From NCBI GenBank assembly GCA_000421065.1, contig ATWD01000001.1:2968001-3032000 (forward strand): 64,000 nucleotides of DNA, in the 5' to 3' direction. How positions within the stretch are numbered: the stretch's first letter is position 1; each line of letters starts with the position of its first letter. The notes beneath the pieces are model-generated. The model saw only the letters and a program-made list of their open reading frames with translations. It was not told the DNA's origin and did not search any database. Position numbers and translations under genes: made by a program. Source of the stretch: Acidobacteriaceae bacterium TAA 166 (GTDB taxonomy: Bacteria; Acidobacteriota; Terriglobia; Terriglobales; Acidobacteriaceae). This document shows, one piece after another, positions 56,005 through 64,000 of this stretch.

Positions 56005-56601
56005 TCAACGATGCAGATGAAGGAGTTCCGCGATCCCTGCGGAGGCAGCGCGTGCAATGCTCAGGAGGCGAGGGACAGACGCGCCCTCCCGTGCGCTGGC
56101 CGACAGTCCCGACATGACGCTTGCCATGTAATCTGTCACGGCAGCGGCCGCATGCCTGTTCTCTCGTGAGACGAATTCGCGGATTTGCTTGCGTCGCACC
56201 TCGGCAACGCGCCGGGCGATCACGACCTCTTCCTGAGAGTCGTTGCCACGAACGGCTTCGAGTACGAGACAGCCACGCTGTTGCGGGTTCTTCCCGTAGG
56301 TGCGCGCCGCGCGTTCCAGTAAGTCTGTAAGTGCCTCCACTACAGGGCGCTCGGGGCGGAGAATCTCCTCGAGGGCGAGAACGGACTTCGAGTACCGCTG
56401 CAGAACCGACTCAAAGTACAAGGTTTTGCTACCGAACGCCTTGTAGAAGCTGGGCGGGGTAATGCCCAAGGTTTCCGTGATCGCAGCGATCCCAACCGCC
56501 TCATAGCCCTTCGCGTGAAACATCTGCTGGCCAGTATTCAATGCCACCTCAAGATCAAACTCTCTCGGCCGGCCACGAGTTTTTGGTACGGTAGTAATCA
56601 C
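56005..56601 (-). CDS. TetR-family transcriptional regulator
   Basis: 198 residues from a GTG at 56601. Helix-turn-helix: FDLEVALNTGQQMFHAKGYE, IAAITETLGITPPSFYKAFG. A candidate operator overlaps its start codon and a second lies in front of the divergent SDR gene, so it probably represses itself and the SDR-EthD operon; the MFS operon downstream may be read from the same promoter. Confidence 0.92.
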   Translation of the reverse strand: MITTVPKTRGRPREFDLEVALNTGQQMFHAKGYEAVGIAAITETLGITPPSFYKAFGSKTLYFESVLQRYSKSVLALEEILRPERPVVEALTDLLERAARTYGKNPQQRGCLVLEAVRGNDSQEEVVIARRVAEVRRKQIREFVSRENRHAAAAVTDYMASVMSGLSASAREGASVPRLLSIARAASAGIAELLHLHR

Positions 56602-56604
56602 TAC
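56591..56604. promoter_or_regulatory. Candidate TetR operator 1
   Basis: GTAGT / ACTAC with a 4-base AATC centre, overlapping the GTG start of the TetR gene. Confidence 0.6.
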
Positions 56605-56638
56605 ACAATTCTAACGCTTCGTGATAGTTTGTCAATTA

Positions 56639-56654
56639 GGTAGTAGTCACTACC
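56639..56654. promoter_or_regulatory. Candidate TetR operator 2
   Basis: GGTAGT / ACTACC with a 4-base AGTC centre, 18 bases before the SDR start. Same half-site as operator 1, in the 71-base divergent promoter. Confidence 0.65.
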
Positions 56655-56672
56655 AAACAAGAAGGAGGATTT

Positions 56673-57386
56673 GTGAGCTATTTTGCTGGAAAACGGGTGA
56701 TGGTCTTCGGTGGCAGCCGTGGCATCGGTGCTGCCATTGTTGCTGCCTTCGGCCAGGCTGGCGCTAAGGTCGTTTTCACTTATTCAGGTTCGAAGGAAGC
56801 GGCGCTGTCCTTGGCGTCCAAGACGGGAACGACGGCTGTTCACGCGGACGCAGCAGACCGTTCTGCTGCAGTGGCCGCAGTTCGGAGCGCTGGGACAATG
56901 GATATTTTCGTTTACAACGCCGGCGTGATCGTAAGTGGCGATCCTCTCACCATCGACGCCGACGAGGTGGATCGGCTAATCGATATCAATGTTCGTTCGC
57001 CTTACCACACCGCCGTCGAGGCCGTGCGCTCTATGCCCGATGGCGGTCGTGTGCTCTTCATCGGTTCGATCCACGGAGATTGCATGCCGTTCGAAGGCAT
57101 CACGGCGTATGGTCTCAGCAAGTCGGCGCTGCAGAGCATGGCGCGCGGCTTCGCGCGGGACTTTGGGCATCGTGAGATCACCGTGAACGTCGTCCAGCCC
57201 GGCCCCACGGACACCGATATGAACCCTGCCAGTGGACCGCTCGCCGAAAAGATGCACGCGCAAATGGCGATCAAGAAACACGGTACATCTGAGGATGTGG
57301 CACAACTCACCCTTTATCTTGCAGGCCCTTATGCCAGCGGCATCACTGGAGCCATGCACACCATTGACGGAGGCTTCGGAGCTTAA
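56673..57386 (+). CDS. Short-chain dehydrogenase/reductase, BdcA-like
   Basis: 237 residues from a GTG with an AAGGAGGA site. Cofactor loop MVFGGSRGIGAAIVAAFG, NAG in FVYNAGVIVS, catalytic Ser in VLFIGSIHG and Tyr-x3-Lys in AYGLSKSALQ. A NADPH-type reductase; the pairing with a divergent TetR gene resembles bdcA/bdcR. The TAA stop overlaps the ATG of the EthD gene (TAATG), so the two are coupled. Confidence 0.93.
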   Translation: MSYFAGKRVMVFGGSRGIGAAIVAAFGQAGAKVVFTYSGSKEAALSLASKTGTTAVHADAADRSAAVAAVRSAGTMDIFVYNAGVIVSGDPLTIDADEVDRLIDINVRSPYHTAVEAVRSMPDGGRVLFIGSIHGDCMPFEGITAYGLSKSALQSMARGFARDFGHREITVNVVQPGPTDTDMNPASGPLAEKMHAQMAIKKHGTSEDVAQLTLYLAGPYASGITGAMHTIDGGFGA

Positions 57387-57718
57387 TGCAAACATCCACG
57401 AAAGATTTCTTTGTGTACACCACCTATGAAGGCGCACCTCAGGATCATTTTGATCGTGATTACTACATCCATCACCACCTACCAATGGCGAAGGCTGCCT
57501 ATGAGCAGTACGGTTTGAGGAATATCGCCGCGCTCCTCCTCTCAGCTCCGCATTCGGGTGCAGTCGCGATCTGCGAGATGCGTTACACGAGTGAGAATGT
57601 GGCGCAGACCGCCTTCGGTTCCGTCGAGACCGATGGCGTCCGGGCTGATCTTGTCCGCTTCACGGATCTCAAGCCGAAGCGTTCCGTCCTATCTCCACGT
57701 GTCTGGAGGAAGAAGTGA
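57386..57718 (+). CDS. EthD-domain protein 1
   Basis: 110 residues of the dimeric alpha/beta barrel type. The EthD core is FFVYTTYEGAPQDHFDRDYY, IHHHLPMAKAAYEQYGLRNI. EthD proteins were first found beside an ether-degrading P450; many are small accessory or degrading enzymes of small organic compounds. It is coupled by overlap to the SDR before it and to a second EthD gene after it. Confidence 0.9.
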   Translation: MQTSTKDFFVYTTYEGAPQDHFDRDYYIHHHLPMAKAAYEQYGLRNIAALLLSAPHSGAVAICEMRYTSENVAQTAFGSVETDGVRADLVRFTDLKPKRSVLSPRVWRKK

Positions 57719-58047
57719 CGGACTCCAGCGCTGCAACTGAAGGCCCAGTGATCCTCTACGTGACCTATCAGGGCACGTCGGAGGCGCGCTTTGACAGGAA
57801 CTACTACGTCGCCCATCATCTGCCTCTTGTGATGAAAGCCTTTGAGCAGTATGGGCTCAAAAGCGTCGCTGCGTTCTTTCCCGCAGTTGAGCAAGCCGGC
57901 ACCATCGCGATCTGTGAATGCAGGTTCGCAAGCGAGGTGGCGATCGCGAAGTCATTTGGCTCGGAAGAGGCTGTGGCAGTCATGGCTGACGTTGCCCGGT
58001 TCACTGATTTACCCCCAATGCGTACGCGCGCAATGCCGCTGACTTGA
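57715..58047 (+). CDS. EthD-domain protein 2
   Basis: 110 residues, starting at a GTG that overlaps the stop of EthD 1 by four bases. Matches its neighbour in ILYVTYQGTSEARFDRNYYV, AHHLPLVMKAFEQYGLKSVA. The two are diverged tandem paralogues and may form a heterodimer. Confidence 0.9.
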   Translation: MTDSSAATEGPVILYVTYQGTSEARFDRNYYVAHHLPLVMKAFEQYGLKSVAAFFPAVEQAGTIAICECRFASEVAIAKSFGSEEAVAVMADVARFTDLPPMRTRAMPLT

Positions 58048-58070
58048 GGAGAGAGGTGGAAGAAAAGTTC

Positions 58071-58432
58071 ATGCCCTGGAGAACGATCACAGCCCGTACG
58101 ATTCGCCGCGGTCATTTCTGGATTCCCGGTGAGCGACTCAACGTCGGAGGAGAAACCTACCAGCGAGGCCCCATGTTCGTCGAATGGGAGGCCAACGCCG
58201 AGCTCCGTACGGCTGCCGTCGCTTACCGGTCTTCCGGCTCATCGTGACGGCGGAGGCTTCTGCTTTTGCGGCGGCGCGTCCGCCTACCGCCCGCTTTCTT
58301 AACGACGCTGGAGCGTCTGCTGAACTGCTTAGTCTTGCTGATGTGGGTGTGTTCGGAAACGGGCACGGCCTGATCCATGAGAAAAATTATGATGAGGCAC
58401 TTGTTCCGATTCTCCAATGGATGACAGAGTAA
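58071..58432 (+). pseudogene. Alpha/beta hydrolase with a large internal deletion
   Basis: From an ATG at 58071 a hydrolase N-terminus is read: GHFWIPGERLNVGGETYQRG then PMFVEWEA. At about 58200 it jumps, and in another frame the C-terminal end appears: IVTAEASAFAAARPPTARFL, LADVGVFGNGHGLIHEKNYD then ALVPILQWMTE. In the intact family about 250 residues, including the nucleophile elbow, lie between. The gene cannot be functional. It was the third enzyme of the SDR-EthD operon. Confidence 0.8.
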
Positions 58433-58487
58433 ACGTAGCTTAGTTGGCCTCAGACAAGAGGTAGGACAGACAAAGGGGAGGAGCTAA

Positions 58488-59357
58488 ATGGAAGTTGGAA
58501 TGATCGGCCTGGGCGTAATGGCGCAGGCGATGGCGAAGAACCTCGTTGCGGCAGGATATGTGGTCAAGATCTGGAATCGTTCGGGTGGAGAGATTGCCGG
58601 TGCGACCATGGTGAGATCGCCCGTGGACGCGCTGCAGGGCGATGTGGCGCTCACGATGCTCTCAGAGGACGCCGCAATCCGGAGTGTTCTGTTGGACTCC
58701 GGTGCGTTAGCGCAGGCTAGAGGCGGTCTCACTCACGTTGTGATGTCGACCATCTCCGTTGCGTTTGCGCGGGAATTGGTCGAAGCACACGAAACGGCGG
58801 GCGTCAAGTATATCTCAGCCCCCGTTCTTGGCCGGCCAAATGTCGCGGCCCAAGGAGAACTCAACATCATCGCTGGCGGTGCCCTTGAGGCAATCGAGCG
58901 TGTCCGACCAGTTTTTGACGTCCTGGGTAAGAAAGTCTGGGAGGTGGGGATTGACGCGGCGGCAGCCAATGCCGCGAAGATCGCCTGCAACATGATGATC
59001 GCCATGTCTATCGAGGCAATGGCGGAGGCCGTCGTCATCACGGAGTCGAATGGGTTAGGACGAGACCAGTTCTTTGAACTGATGCTAGGAACCTTGTTCG
59101 GTTGCCGACCCTATCAGAGCTATTCGGCAAATATAGCGCACGCGGCCTACGATCCGGGTTTTAAAGCCGTGCTCGGATTGAAAGACCTGCGCCTGGCACG
59201 CGAGGCCGCCGCGCCGTCGGGCCGGACTCTACGGCTGCTTGATGCTGTACACCGCCAGATGGGAGACGCGGTGAAGGCCGGAATGGGCGATCGTGATTGG
59301 TCTTCGATGGCCGCTTTCACGATCGATCCCAGTCTTGGTGCAGGTGGGGAACCCTAG
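58488..59357 (+). CDS. 3-hydroxyisobutyrate dehydrogenase-like reductase
   Basis: 289 residues from an ATG with a GGGGAGGAG site. N-terminal Rossmann: VGMIGLGVMAQAMAKNLVAA; substrate loop STISVAFARELVEA followed by APVLGRPNVAAQGELNII; catalytic Lys in AANAAKIACNMMIA. It oxidises or reduces small beta-hydroxyacid-type compounds with NAD(P). The last gene of the SDR operon, separated from the deleted hydrolase by 55 bases. Confidence 0.92.
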   Translation: MEVGMIGLGVMAQAMAKNLVAAGYVVKIWNRSGGEIAGATMVRSPVDALQGDVALTMLSEDAAIRSVLLDSGALAQARGGLTHVVMSTISVAFARELVEAHETAGVKYISAPVLGRPNVAAQGELNIIAGGALEAIERVRPVFDVLGKKVWEVGIDAAAANAAKIACNMMIAMSIEAMAEAVVITESNGLGRDQFFELMLGTLFGCRPYQSYSANIAHAAYDPGFKAVLGLKDLRLAREAAAPSGRTLRLLDAVHRQMGDAVKAGMGDRDWSSMAAFTIDPSLGAGGEP

Positions 59358-59439
59358 CAGACGGATGTACAACCGTTCAAGTCTAGAGACACACGAGGAT
59401 CGAAAGTGACATCCTCCTCACTTATCTCTGATGTCGTAA

Positions 59440-59646
59440 TATCTCCACTGGCGCATTCAGGCCAAAGGACTCATCGACAAACTTTGGGCATCGCTCCACG
59501 GCTTAGCGGCATTGCGCGACGCCGGCGTCCTAAACTCTAAAGATTTGCCAAACAGCCTCAAGCTTGTTCTTCAACTCTGGATAGACAGTGCTCTCCCTCT
59601 TCCTAGGAAGGATGAGCGCACAATCGTCAGATTTCTAAAAGGCTGA
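59440..59646 (+). pseudogene. Orphan open fragment, TetR C-terminus-like
   Basis: 68 codons without a start codon, between a stop at 59437 and a TGA at 59644, reading QAKGLIDKLWASLHGLAALR then DAGVLNSKDLPNSLKLVLQL. The LWASLHGLAALRDAG run is like the C-terminal helix of TetR regulators, so this may be a truncated regulator. It accounts for most of the 325-base gap upstream of the next gene; the rest is featureless. Confidence 0.35.
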
Positions 59647-59682
59647 CCGAATGAACTACTTCGCCCTTCAAATCCTCTCATT

Positions 59683-60336
59683 ATGAGATCCACTACCAAA
59701 CCCGCATCTCGACCGAGAAAAACGCCGATTCAAGAGCGTTCCACGATCACTGTAGAAGCCATTATCGAAGCGACCTCTCAGATTTTGGTCGAATCAGGCC
59801 TTGATCGATTCAGCACCGATCGCGTAGCCAGACGCGCGGGGGTTTCTATCGGTACTTTGTACCAATACTTTCCAAATAAAGAGACCCTAGTCTATTCACT
59901 TGTGGAACGCTATCTGGATGCACGTGATCAAGCGCTCGAAGATACATGTAAGGCCTTGGCAGGACGCCCAGTTGAGGAGCTGGTGACCGGCATAGTCAAT
60001 TCATATGTTGACTCCAAGCTCGATCACATCGAACTTGCCGCAGCGCTTTATGCGGCCGCGATGGAAACAGGCGCTTCGGCTATCGTCAAGCGGACTTCAG
60101 ATCGCTGCTGCCAGGCCATTAGCGAAGCGCTTGCATACTCGACCGGTTATCCCGAGACGATAACGAAGTTTCCGGCGGTAATGCTTTTCGGGTCGATGGG
60201 GCAGACAACACGAGAAGTCTTATTGCTAGGGGGGAATCCCCAACAAATCCAGAGTCTACGGGAGCATCTCGCGATGCTCTGCTGCTCGTATATCAATAGC
60301 TGGCTCAGTGAGCAAGAACGACCAGCAAAACAATAG
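59683..60336 (+). CDS. TetR-family transcriptional regulator
   Basis: 217 residues. Helix-turn-helix TVEAIIEATSQILVESGLDR, VARRAGVSIGTLYQYFPNKE. The ligand domain has several Cys residues (CCQAISE, AMLCCSY). It precedes the aldo/keto reductase gene by 260 bases in the same direction and may control it. Confidence 0.9.
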   Translation: MRSTTKPASRPRKTPIQERSTITVEAIIEATSQILVESGLDRFSTDRVARRAGVSIGTLYQYFPNKETLVYSLVERYLDARDQALEDTCKALAGRPVEELVTGIVNSYVDSKLDHIELAAALYAAAMETGASAIVKRTSDRCCQAISEALAYSTGYPETITKFPAVMLFGSMGQTTREVLLLGGNPQQIQSLREHLAMLCCSYINSWLSEQERPAKQ

Positions 60337-60596
60337 GGCGATGACAGCGGGAGGGGGACATTGAAGGGTCGTCTTTCGATTGACAAGAGCAGATCGCTTT
60401 AGTTGCAGATGGACGATCTCGATCACTTTGCACTCGACCAAAACCTGAGGATTTCGTTAGAAAGTTCCTCTGGAGGCGGTCCAGTTGTTTTATAGAGTGG
60501 CGTCGCTACTGATCGCGACGCATGCGCAATCCTTCGGTAAGAATGCGAGGGCTCAATCAAACAGCCAGTTCATCCAATCCTAAGTAGGAGAAGAAC

Positions 60597-61547
60597 ATGG
60601 AGATACGCACACTTGGAAGCTCCGGTCCCGAGGTTTCGGCGATCGGACTCGGCTGCATGGGAATGTCTGAGTTTTATGGTCGGAGTGATCGCACCGCATC
60701 ACTCGCAACGATTGCTGCAGCGCTTGAGGCCGGCATTACTCTTTTCGACACCGGAGACTTTTATGGAATGGGGCATAACGAGCTTCTGTTGGCCGAGGGC
60801 CTGCGAGGTAAGCGCAACCGTGCCTTCATCCAAGTCAAATTTGGTTCACAGAGGGGGCCGGATGGCTCCTTCCTTGGCGTCGATGCTCGTCCTGTGGCGG
60901 TCAAGACCTCACTCGCCTATAGCCTTCGACGTCTTGACACTGACTACGTCGATCTCTATCAGACGCGCTTAGATCCCGCAGTGCCAGTCGAAGAGACGAT
61001 TGGAGCCATAGCCGAATTGGTTCATCAGGGCTACGTGCGCTATGTTGGCATCACAAATGTCGACACCGAGACCATAAAACGCGCGCACAGTACCCATCCC
61101 GTCACTGCTCTGCAGTTCGAATACAGTGTAATGTCACGCGACATCGAGCCTGAAATCTTACCGCTTTGCCGCGAACTAGGGATCGGGATCACAGCCTACG
61201 GAGTACTCAGCAGAGGATTGCTCACCGGTAGCGATGGAAACGGCGAAGGCGATGTCCGTAGTTCGTTCTATCCGCGCTTTCAGGGGAAAAACCTTCAACA
61301 CAATAAACGCCTCGCCGAGGCACTTGCCAAAGCAGCAGAGAGAGAAGGAGTTACCACTGCCCAAGCGGCGATTGGTTGGGTCGCAAGTCAGGGGCGAGAT
61401 ATTATTCCGCTCGTTGGTGCCCGCACCACCGGAAGATTAGCCGAAGCACTTGGAGCGCCCTTGAAACTTTCAGCCCATGCCCTCGCCGCAATAGAGGAAG
61501 CAATTCCACAGACAGCTGTTCATGGGAGCCGGTTCATGAGCGCATAG
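60597..61547 (+). CDS. Aldo/keto reductase
   Basis: 316 residues from an ATG with a TAGGAGAAGA site. Asp51 and Tyr56 in LFDTGDFYGMGHNE and Lys81 in IQVKFG are kept, but the usual catalytic His is replaced: the motif is LYQTRLDPAVP with Thr123. Many enzymes of this subgroup lack the His, so activity is likely kept. The end binds NADPH (ALGAPLKLSAH). Regulated perhaps by the preceding TetR protein. Confidence 0.92.
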   Translation: MEIRTLGSSGPEVSAIGLGCMGMSEFYGRSDRTASLATIAAALEAGITLFDTGDFYGMGHNELLLAEGLRGKRNRAFIQVKFGSQRGPDGSFLGVDARPVAVKTSLAYSLRRLDTDYVDLYQTRLDPAVPVEETIGAIAELVHQGYVRYVGITNVDTETIKRAHSTHPVTALQFEYSVMSRDIEPEILPLCRELGIGITAYGVLSRGLLTGSDGNGEGDVRSSFYPRFQGKNLQHNKRLAEALAKAAEREGVTTAQAAIGWVASQGRDIIPLVGARTTGRLAEALGAPLKLSAHALAAIEEAIPQTAVHGSRFMSA

Positions 61548-62600
61548 TTATGTATATGCGTTCATCAAGATGTCGGGCCTCTGTCAAGAAATGTGGAATC
61601 TCTTAGAGTGCTGGAGGAGTTCATCGGCTCCGATGAAAGAACCGGAATATTTCTCCGCGCCCCGTGTTTATCAATTGAACGTTTTGATAGCCCCAGAAGA
61701 TCGGGGCATCTTCCGCAGTCAGCCTGTGTCCCTTTACTTCATCGGCCCGGAGATCAGTCCAAATTGAATCTACATCGTGAATTCCACGCAAGCTGCGGCA
61801 GTCTTCCCATCAACTTCTCCGCCATATTTACAGCCTATACAGTTGATGGAGATCGATGTCTGCAACTTCACTCTTACTTTCAGGTGAAGCGTAACATCAG
61901 TGGATATTCCATAGTTCGACATGAAGGCAGTCAGGCCCTGACTATAAGTACTAGGACCACATATCAACTACCGTACAAAGATGTTAATGAGAGGCTGCTT
62001 CATTTAAGCCATCTGTTAAGCATTGGCAATACCAAACAAGCCAGCGAGCGCGGAGACCCGCTTGAGAATGGTTCCACTCTGTGCGACGACAGTCAAAGCC
62101 GTAATCGAGCGGATACGGTCTCGCCCAAAGATCATGATAAGGGGTTGGACGTCAACTTCTGTAGTTCCTGTGGTGCCGTTTCGGCCAATGACGCCGTTTC
62201 GGTAAGAGCCGAAAATGCAGGTTTGGGACGGATGGAACCAGTTCTGCGAGTATTTCGTCTATGTGGGCTGACAAAAGAACATAAGGGCGCTTCTTTGACT
62301 GGGATTGGCGAGTTCATTTACAGCTTTTTCTGTCATGTATCAGGGGGGACGCAACGTCTCGACGACGCTTGTACTCGAAGCGCATCCTGCCTTGAACTCC
62401 TCTGTGCTAGCTGTCACTCCGCACATGAAACGCTGCTTCAGTAGATCCGCTGGGTAGCGGATCGGGCTCCTCCAACGGCCAGAGTTAGGATTTAGCTGAA
62501 TCGCGGGTGGCTTTATTACGGTTCGTCAGATTGCGCAATACGACCTCGGGTTTTGTTCCTCAAATCTTCCTACACACCTCGTGCCAAATTGGCTTCTCCT
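61548..62600. other. Long stretch without a supported gene
   Basis: Open frames exist on both strands (for example 61593-62444) but show no domain, no ribosome site and unnatural composition. Base composition is more AT-rich than the core part. I read it as decayed accessory DNA. Confidence 0.45.
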
Positions 62601-62616
62601 CCTGATCGGGATTTTC

Positions 62617-62760
62617 GACAAAGAAGTGAGGCATGTCCTGCCAAAGCTTGGAAAGCACAAGAACGGTTCCAGTGAAAAGGCCATGCGACTTCTGGGTTGG
62701 GAACCAAGAAGTGTAAAGGAAGCGGTGATCGTAACAGCCCGCAGCCTGATGAAATTCGGC
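62617..62760 (+). pseudogene. C-terminal fragment of an extended SDR / epimerase
   Basis: Without a start, one frame reads VLPKLGKHKNGSSEKAMRLL then GWEPRSVKEAVIVTARSLMK, the last helix of NAD-dependent epimerases and aldehyde reductases, where the Gly-Trp-x-Pro-Arg-Ser motif is typical. It then runs into unrelated sequence. The rest of the gene is absent. The stretch after it, up to 63267, shows no supported gene. Confidence 0.6.
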
Positions 62761-63267
62761 ATCAACAGAACCAAGACACACCGACAGAGTGAAATGCAGA
62801 GGCATTTGTCTTGGGTAAGTGACAATCTCGTCATTTCTGCACCAACCATTCCGCAGCGCACCAAACACAAACGAACTAATCAGATTGCTGTCAGAGTCGC
62901 GCAGCTTGGAAGCCCGAATCAGCCGTTCTCTTGCTTCCCTATGGTTCTCGCTTGGCGCGCCCATCATAGCCGGAGTGGGTCTCAGCACTTGATGATAACG
63001 CAAAACTGATTCTTGCCCCCGTCCGAAAACCTGGCTGCAGACGGCTAAATATACGAGAGACGAAGATCGCTTCATCTCGCGTATTGCCCTCGACAGCCTT
63101 GCAGTTTGACGCACCTCAAGGTGAGCTTGACATTTCTTCCGCTCCAAACATATCGTGCTTTTGCGCTAATGTTATCGTTAACAACCATTCTCTTCTTTCT
63201 CTTAAGAGCTCGTACTCTCTGAAGAACCCAGCTAAGTGTTGCAACCTCCCCCATGAAGGAGAACGAC

Positions 63268-64000
63268 ATGGCTCTATCTCGCAGAAGCTTTCTGGCACCG
63301 ACCGTTGCTACCGCCAGAGCAAGTGCTGTAGCTCCCACAGTGTCTTCGCTGAGCACCAGGCTTCAAGGGCGAGGCTCGCAGCTCTTTCGTTCTCTGTCCG
63401 CAATCTTTCTTCTGTCGGTTTTTTACCTTCCCAAAATCTGGGGCCAGGCAGTTTCCTCAGATCTGCCGCTGTCGCCCGACGACTGGAGTTTGGCTTACAG
63501 TGGTCTGGATGCTTCGCTCTCTTCAGTCACCTATGGCGGTCAGGCCGCCCTGCAATGGCAGGTAAGTTCCGCCCTCGGCCATTCGGACTGGGTCTCTGAC
63601 ACGCTGCCGTTGCCAACGGACCAGATGTATACGTTCACGGTCCAATTGGCCGGCACCGGCACCGCCGCTCTCAACATCTGGAACGGGGAGGCGAACGTTA
63701 CGACCCCTCCTATCCAGCTGTCATCGACATTCCAGACGCTCAGCGAGACCGTCGCCGTCCTTTCCCCCAACCCGCAGTTCCAAATTCTCGATCCGGATGG
63801 CACCACATCGGCCGTAAATGTCTACTTCACGAAACCGACAATAACTTTTGTGGGCCCGGCGAGCGGTCTTCCGCTGTGGCAAATTGCGTACGGGGGGCAG
63901 GACTCCACCCTGACCTCGACGGACTACGAGGGTGTGCCGGTGCTTGAATGGCAGGTGAACTCAGCGCTCGGCCATTCCGACTGGGTCTCCACCTACCCAC
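63268..64000 (+). CDS. Secreted protein with 131-residue tandem domains, cut by the window end
   Basis: Starts at an ATG with a GAAGGAGAAC site and stays open to the end, at least 244 residues. N-terminal part: a twin-Arg-like SRRSFLAP and a hydrophobic segment near residue 46-60 (LSAIFLLSVFYLPKIWG). From about residue 64 beta-rich domains begin with WQVSSALGHSDWVSDTLPLP; the same SALGHSDWVS run recurs exactly 131 residues later. The composition is rich in Trp, Thr and Gly, as in carbohydrate-binding or surface-layer modules. Function unknown. Confidence 0.75.
   Translation, partial: MALSRRSFLAPTVATARASAVAPTVSSLSTRLQGRGSQLFRSLSAIFLLSVFYLPKIWGQAVSSDLPLSPDDWSLAYSGLDASLSSVTYGGQAALQWQVSSALGHSDWVSDTLPLPTDQMYTFTVQLAGTGTAALNIWNGEANVTTPPIQLSSTFQTLSETVAVLSPNPQFQILDPDGTTSAVNVYFTKPTITFVGPASGLPLWQIAYGGQDSTLTSTDYEGVPVLEWQVNSALGHSDWVSTYP

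Noticed and set aside
61593..62444. 283-codon open frame in the gene-poor right part
   Set aside because: Unnatural amino-acid mix, no motif, no start context; treated as chance in decayed DNA.
62560..63147. 195-codon open frame on the minus strand
   Set aside because: It lies antisense to the epimerase fragment and has no recognisable domain.

Overview
The window looks like chromosome of an Acidobacteriota member, most likely the Terriglobus/Granulicella/Edaphobacter group (Acidobacteriaceae). This is an inference from the high-GC codon use, the PEP-CTERM sorting signal, the extracellular nuclease and polysaccharide-type genes, the short intergenic spaces and the gene complement. No rRNA, tRNA or CRISPR array was recognised.

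Left and middle part (1 to about 50.6 kb) is ordinary core and lifestyle DNA in small operons: hslV-hslU protease; a catalase-like peroxidase with its cytochrome b561; serA; a class V aminotransferase lacking the expected PLP lysine, followed by a lipoprotein; a YqeY-like protein; a TonB receptor divergent from a MarR regulator with a palindromic operator between them; RNase H; an ECF sigma factor, a zinc-finger/HEAT anti-sigma factor and a double-PDZ protein; a radical SAM/SPASM enzyme; pyrG; two MFS exporters; a TetR/azoreductase/DoxX detoxification set; ferritin; an aminotransferase; a PI-PLC-like protein; ruvA; coaBC; an alkyltransferase-like DNA-repair protein; an aldo/keto reductase plus GMC oxidoreductase pair; an acyltransferase; an rRNA methyltransferase; a large secreted nuclease next to a PEP-CTERM protein; a glycosyltransferase; and an OPT transporter with a DUF2059 protein.

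The most striking feature of this part is a dispersed family of long nested palindromes, about 130 to 240 bp, with 11 long copies and 5 short deletion forms. They sit between genes, often within a few bases of a stop codon, and have interchangeable end types and an optional extra hairpin module. A second, unrelated intergenic repeat family occurs at three places.

From about 50.65 kb to the right edge the character changes. The palindrome family disappears, an IS481-type transposase remnant marks the junction, gene fragments are frequent and the DNA looks less GC-rich. This accessory region carries AraC, TetR and TetR regulators with small-molecule enzymes: a cyclase-family hydrolase, two SnoaL-like proteins, an MFS exporter, a BdcA-like SDR, two tandem EthD proteins, a hydroxyisobutyrate-dehydrogenase-like reductase and an aldo/keto reductase. 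It also holds a deleted alpha/beta hydrolase and fragments of other genes. It reads as a laterally acquired, partly decayed cluster for detoxifying or degrading small oxidised molecules. The right edge enters a new secreted protein with 131-residue tandem domains, cut by the window end.
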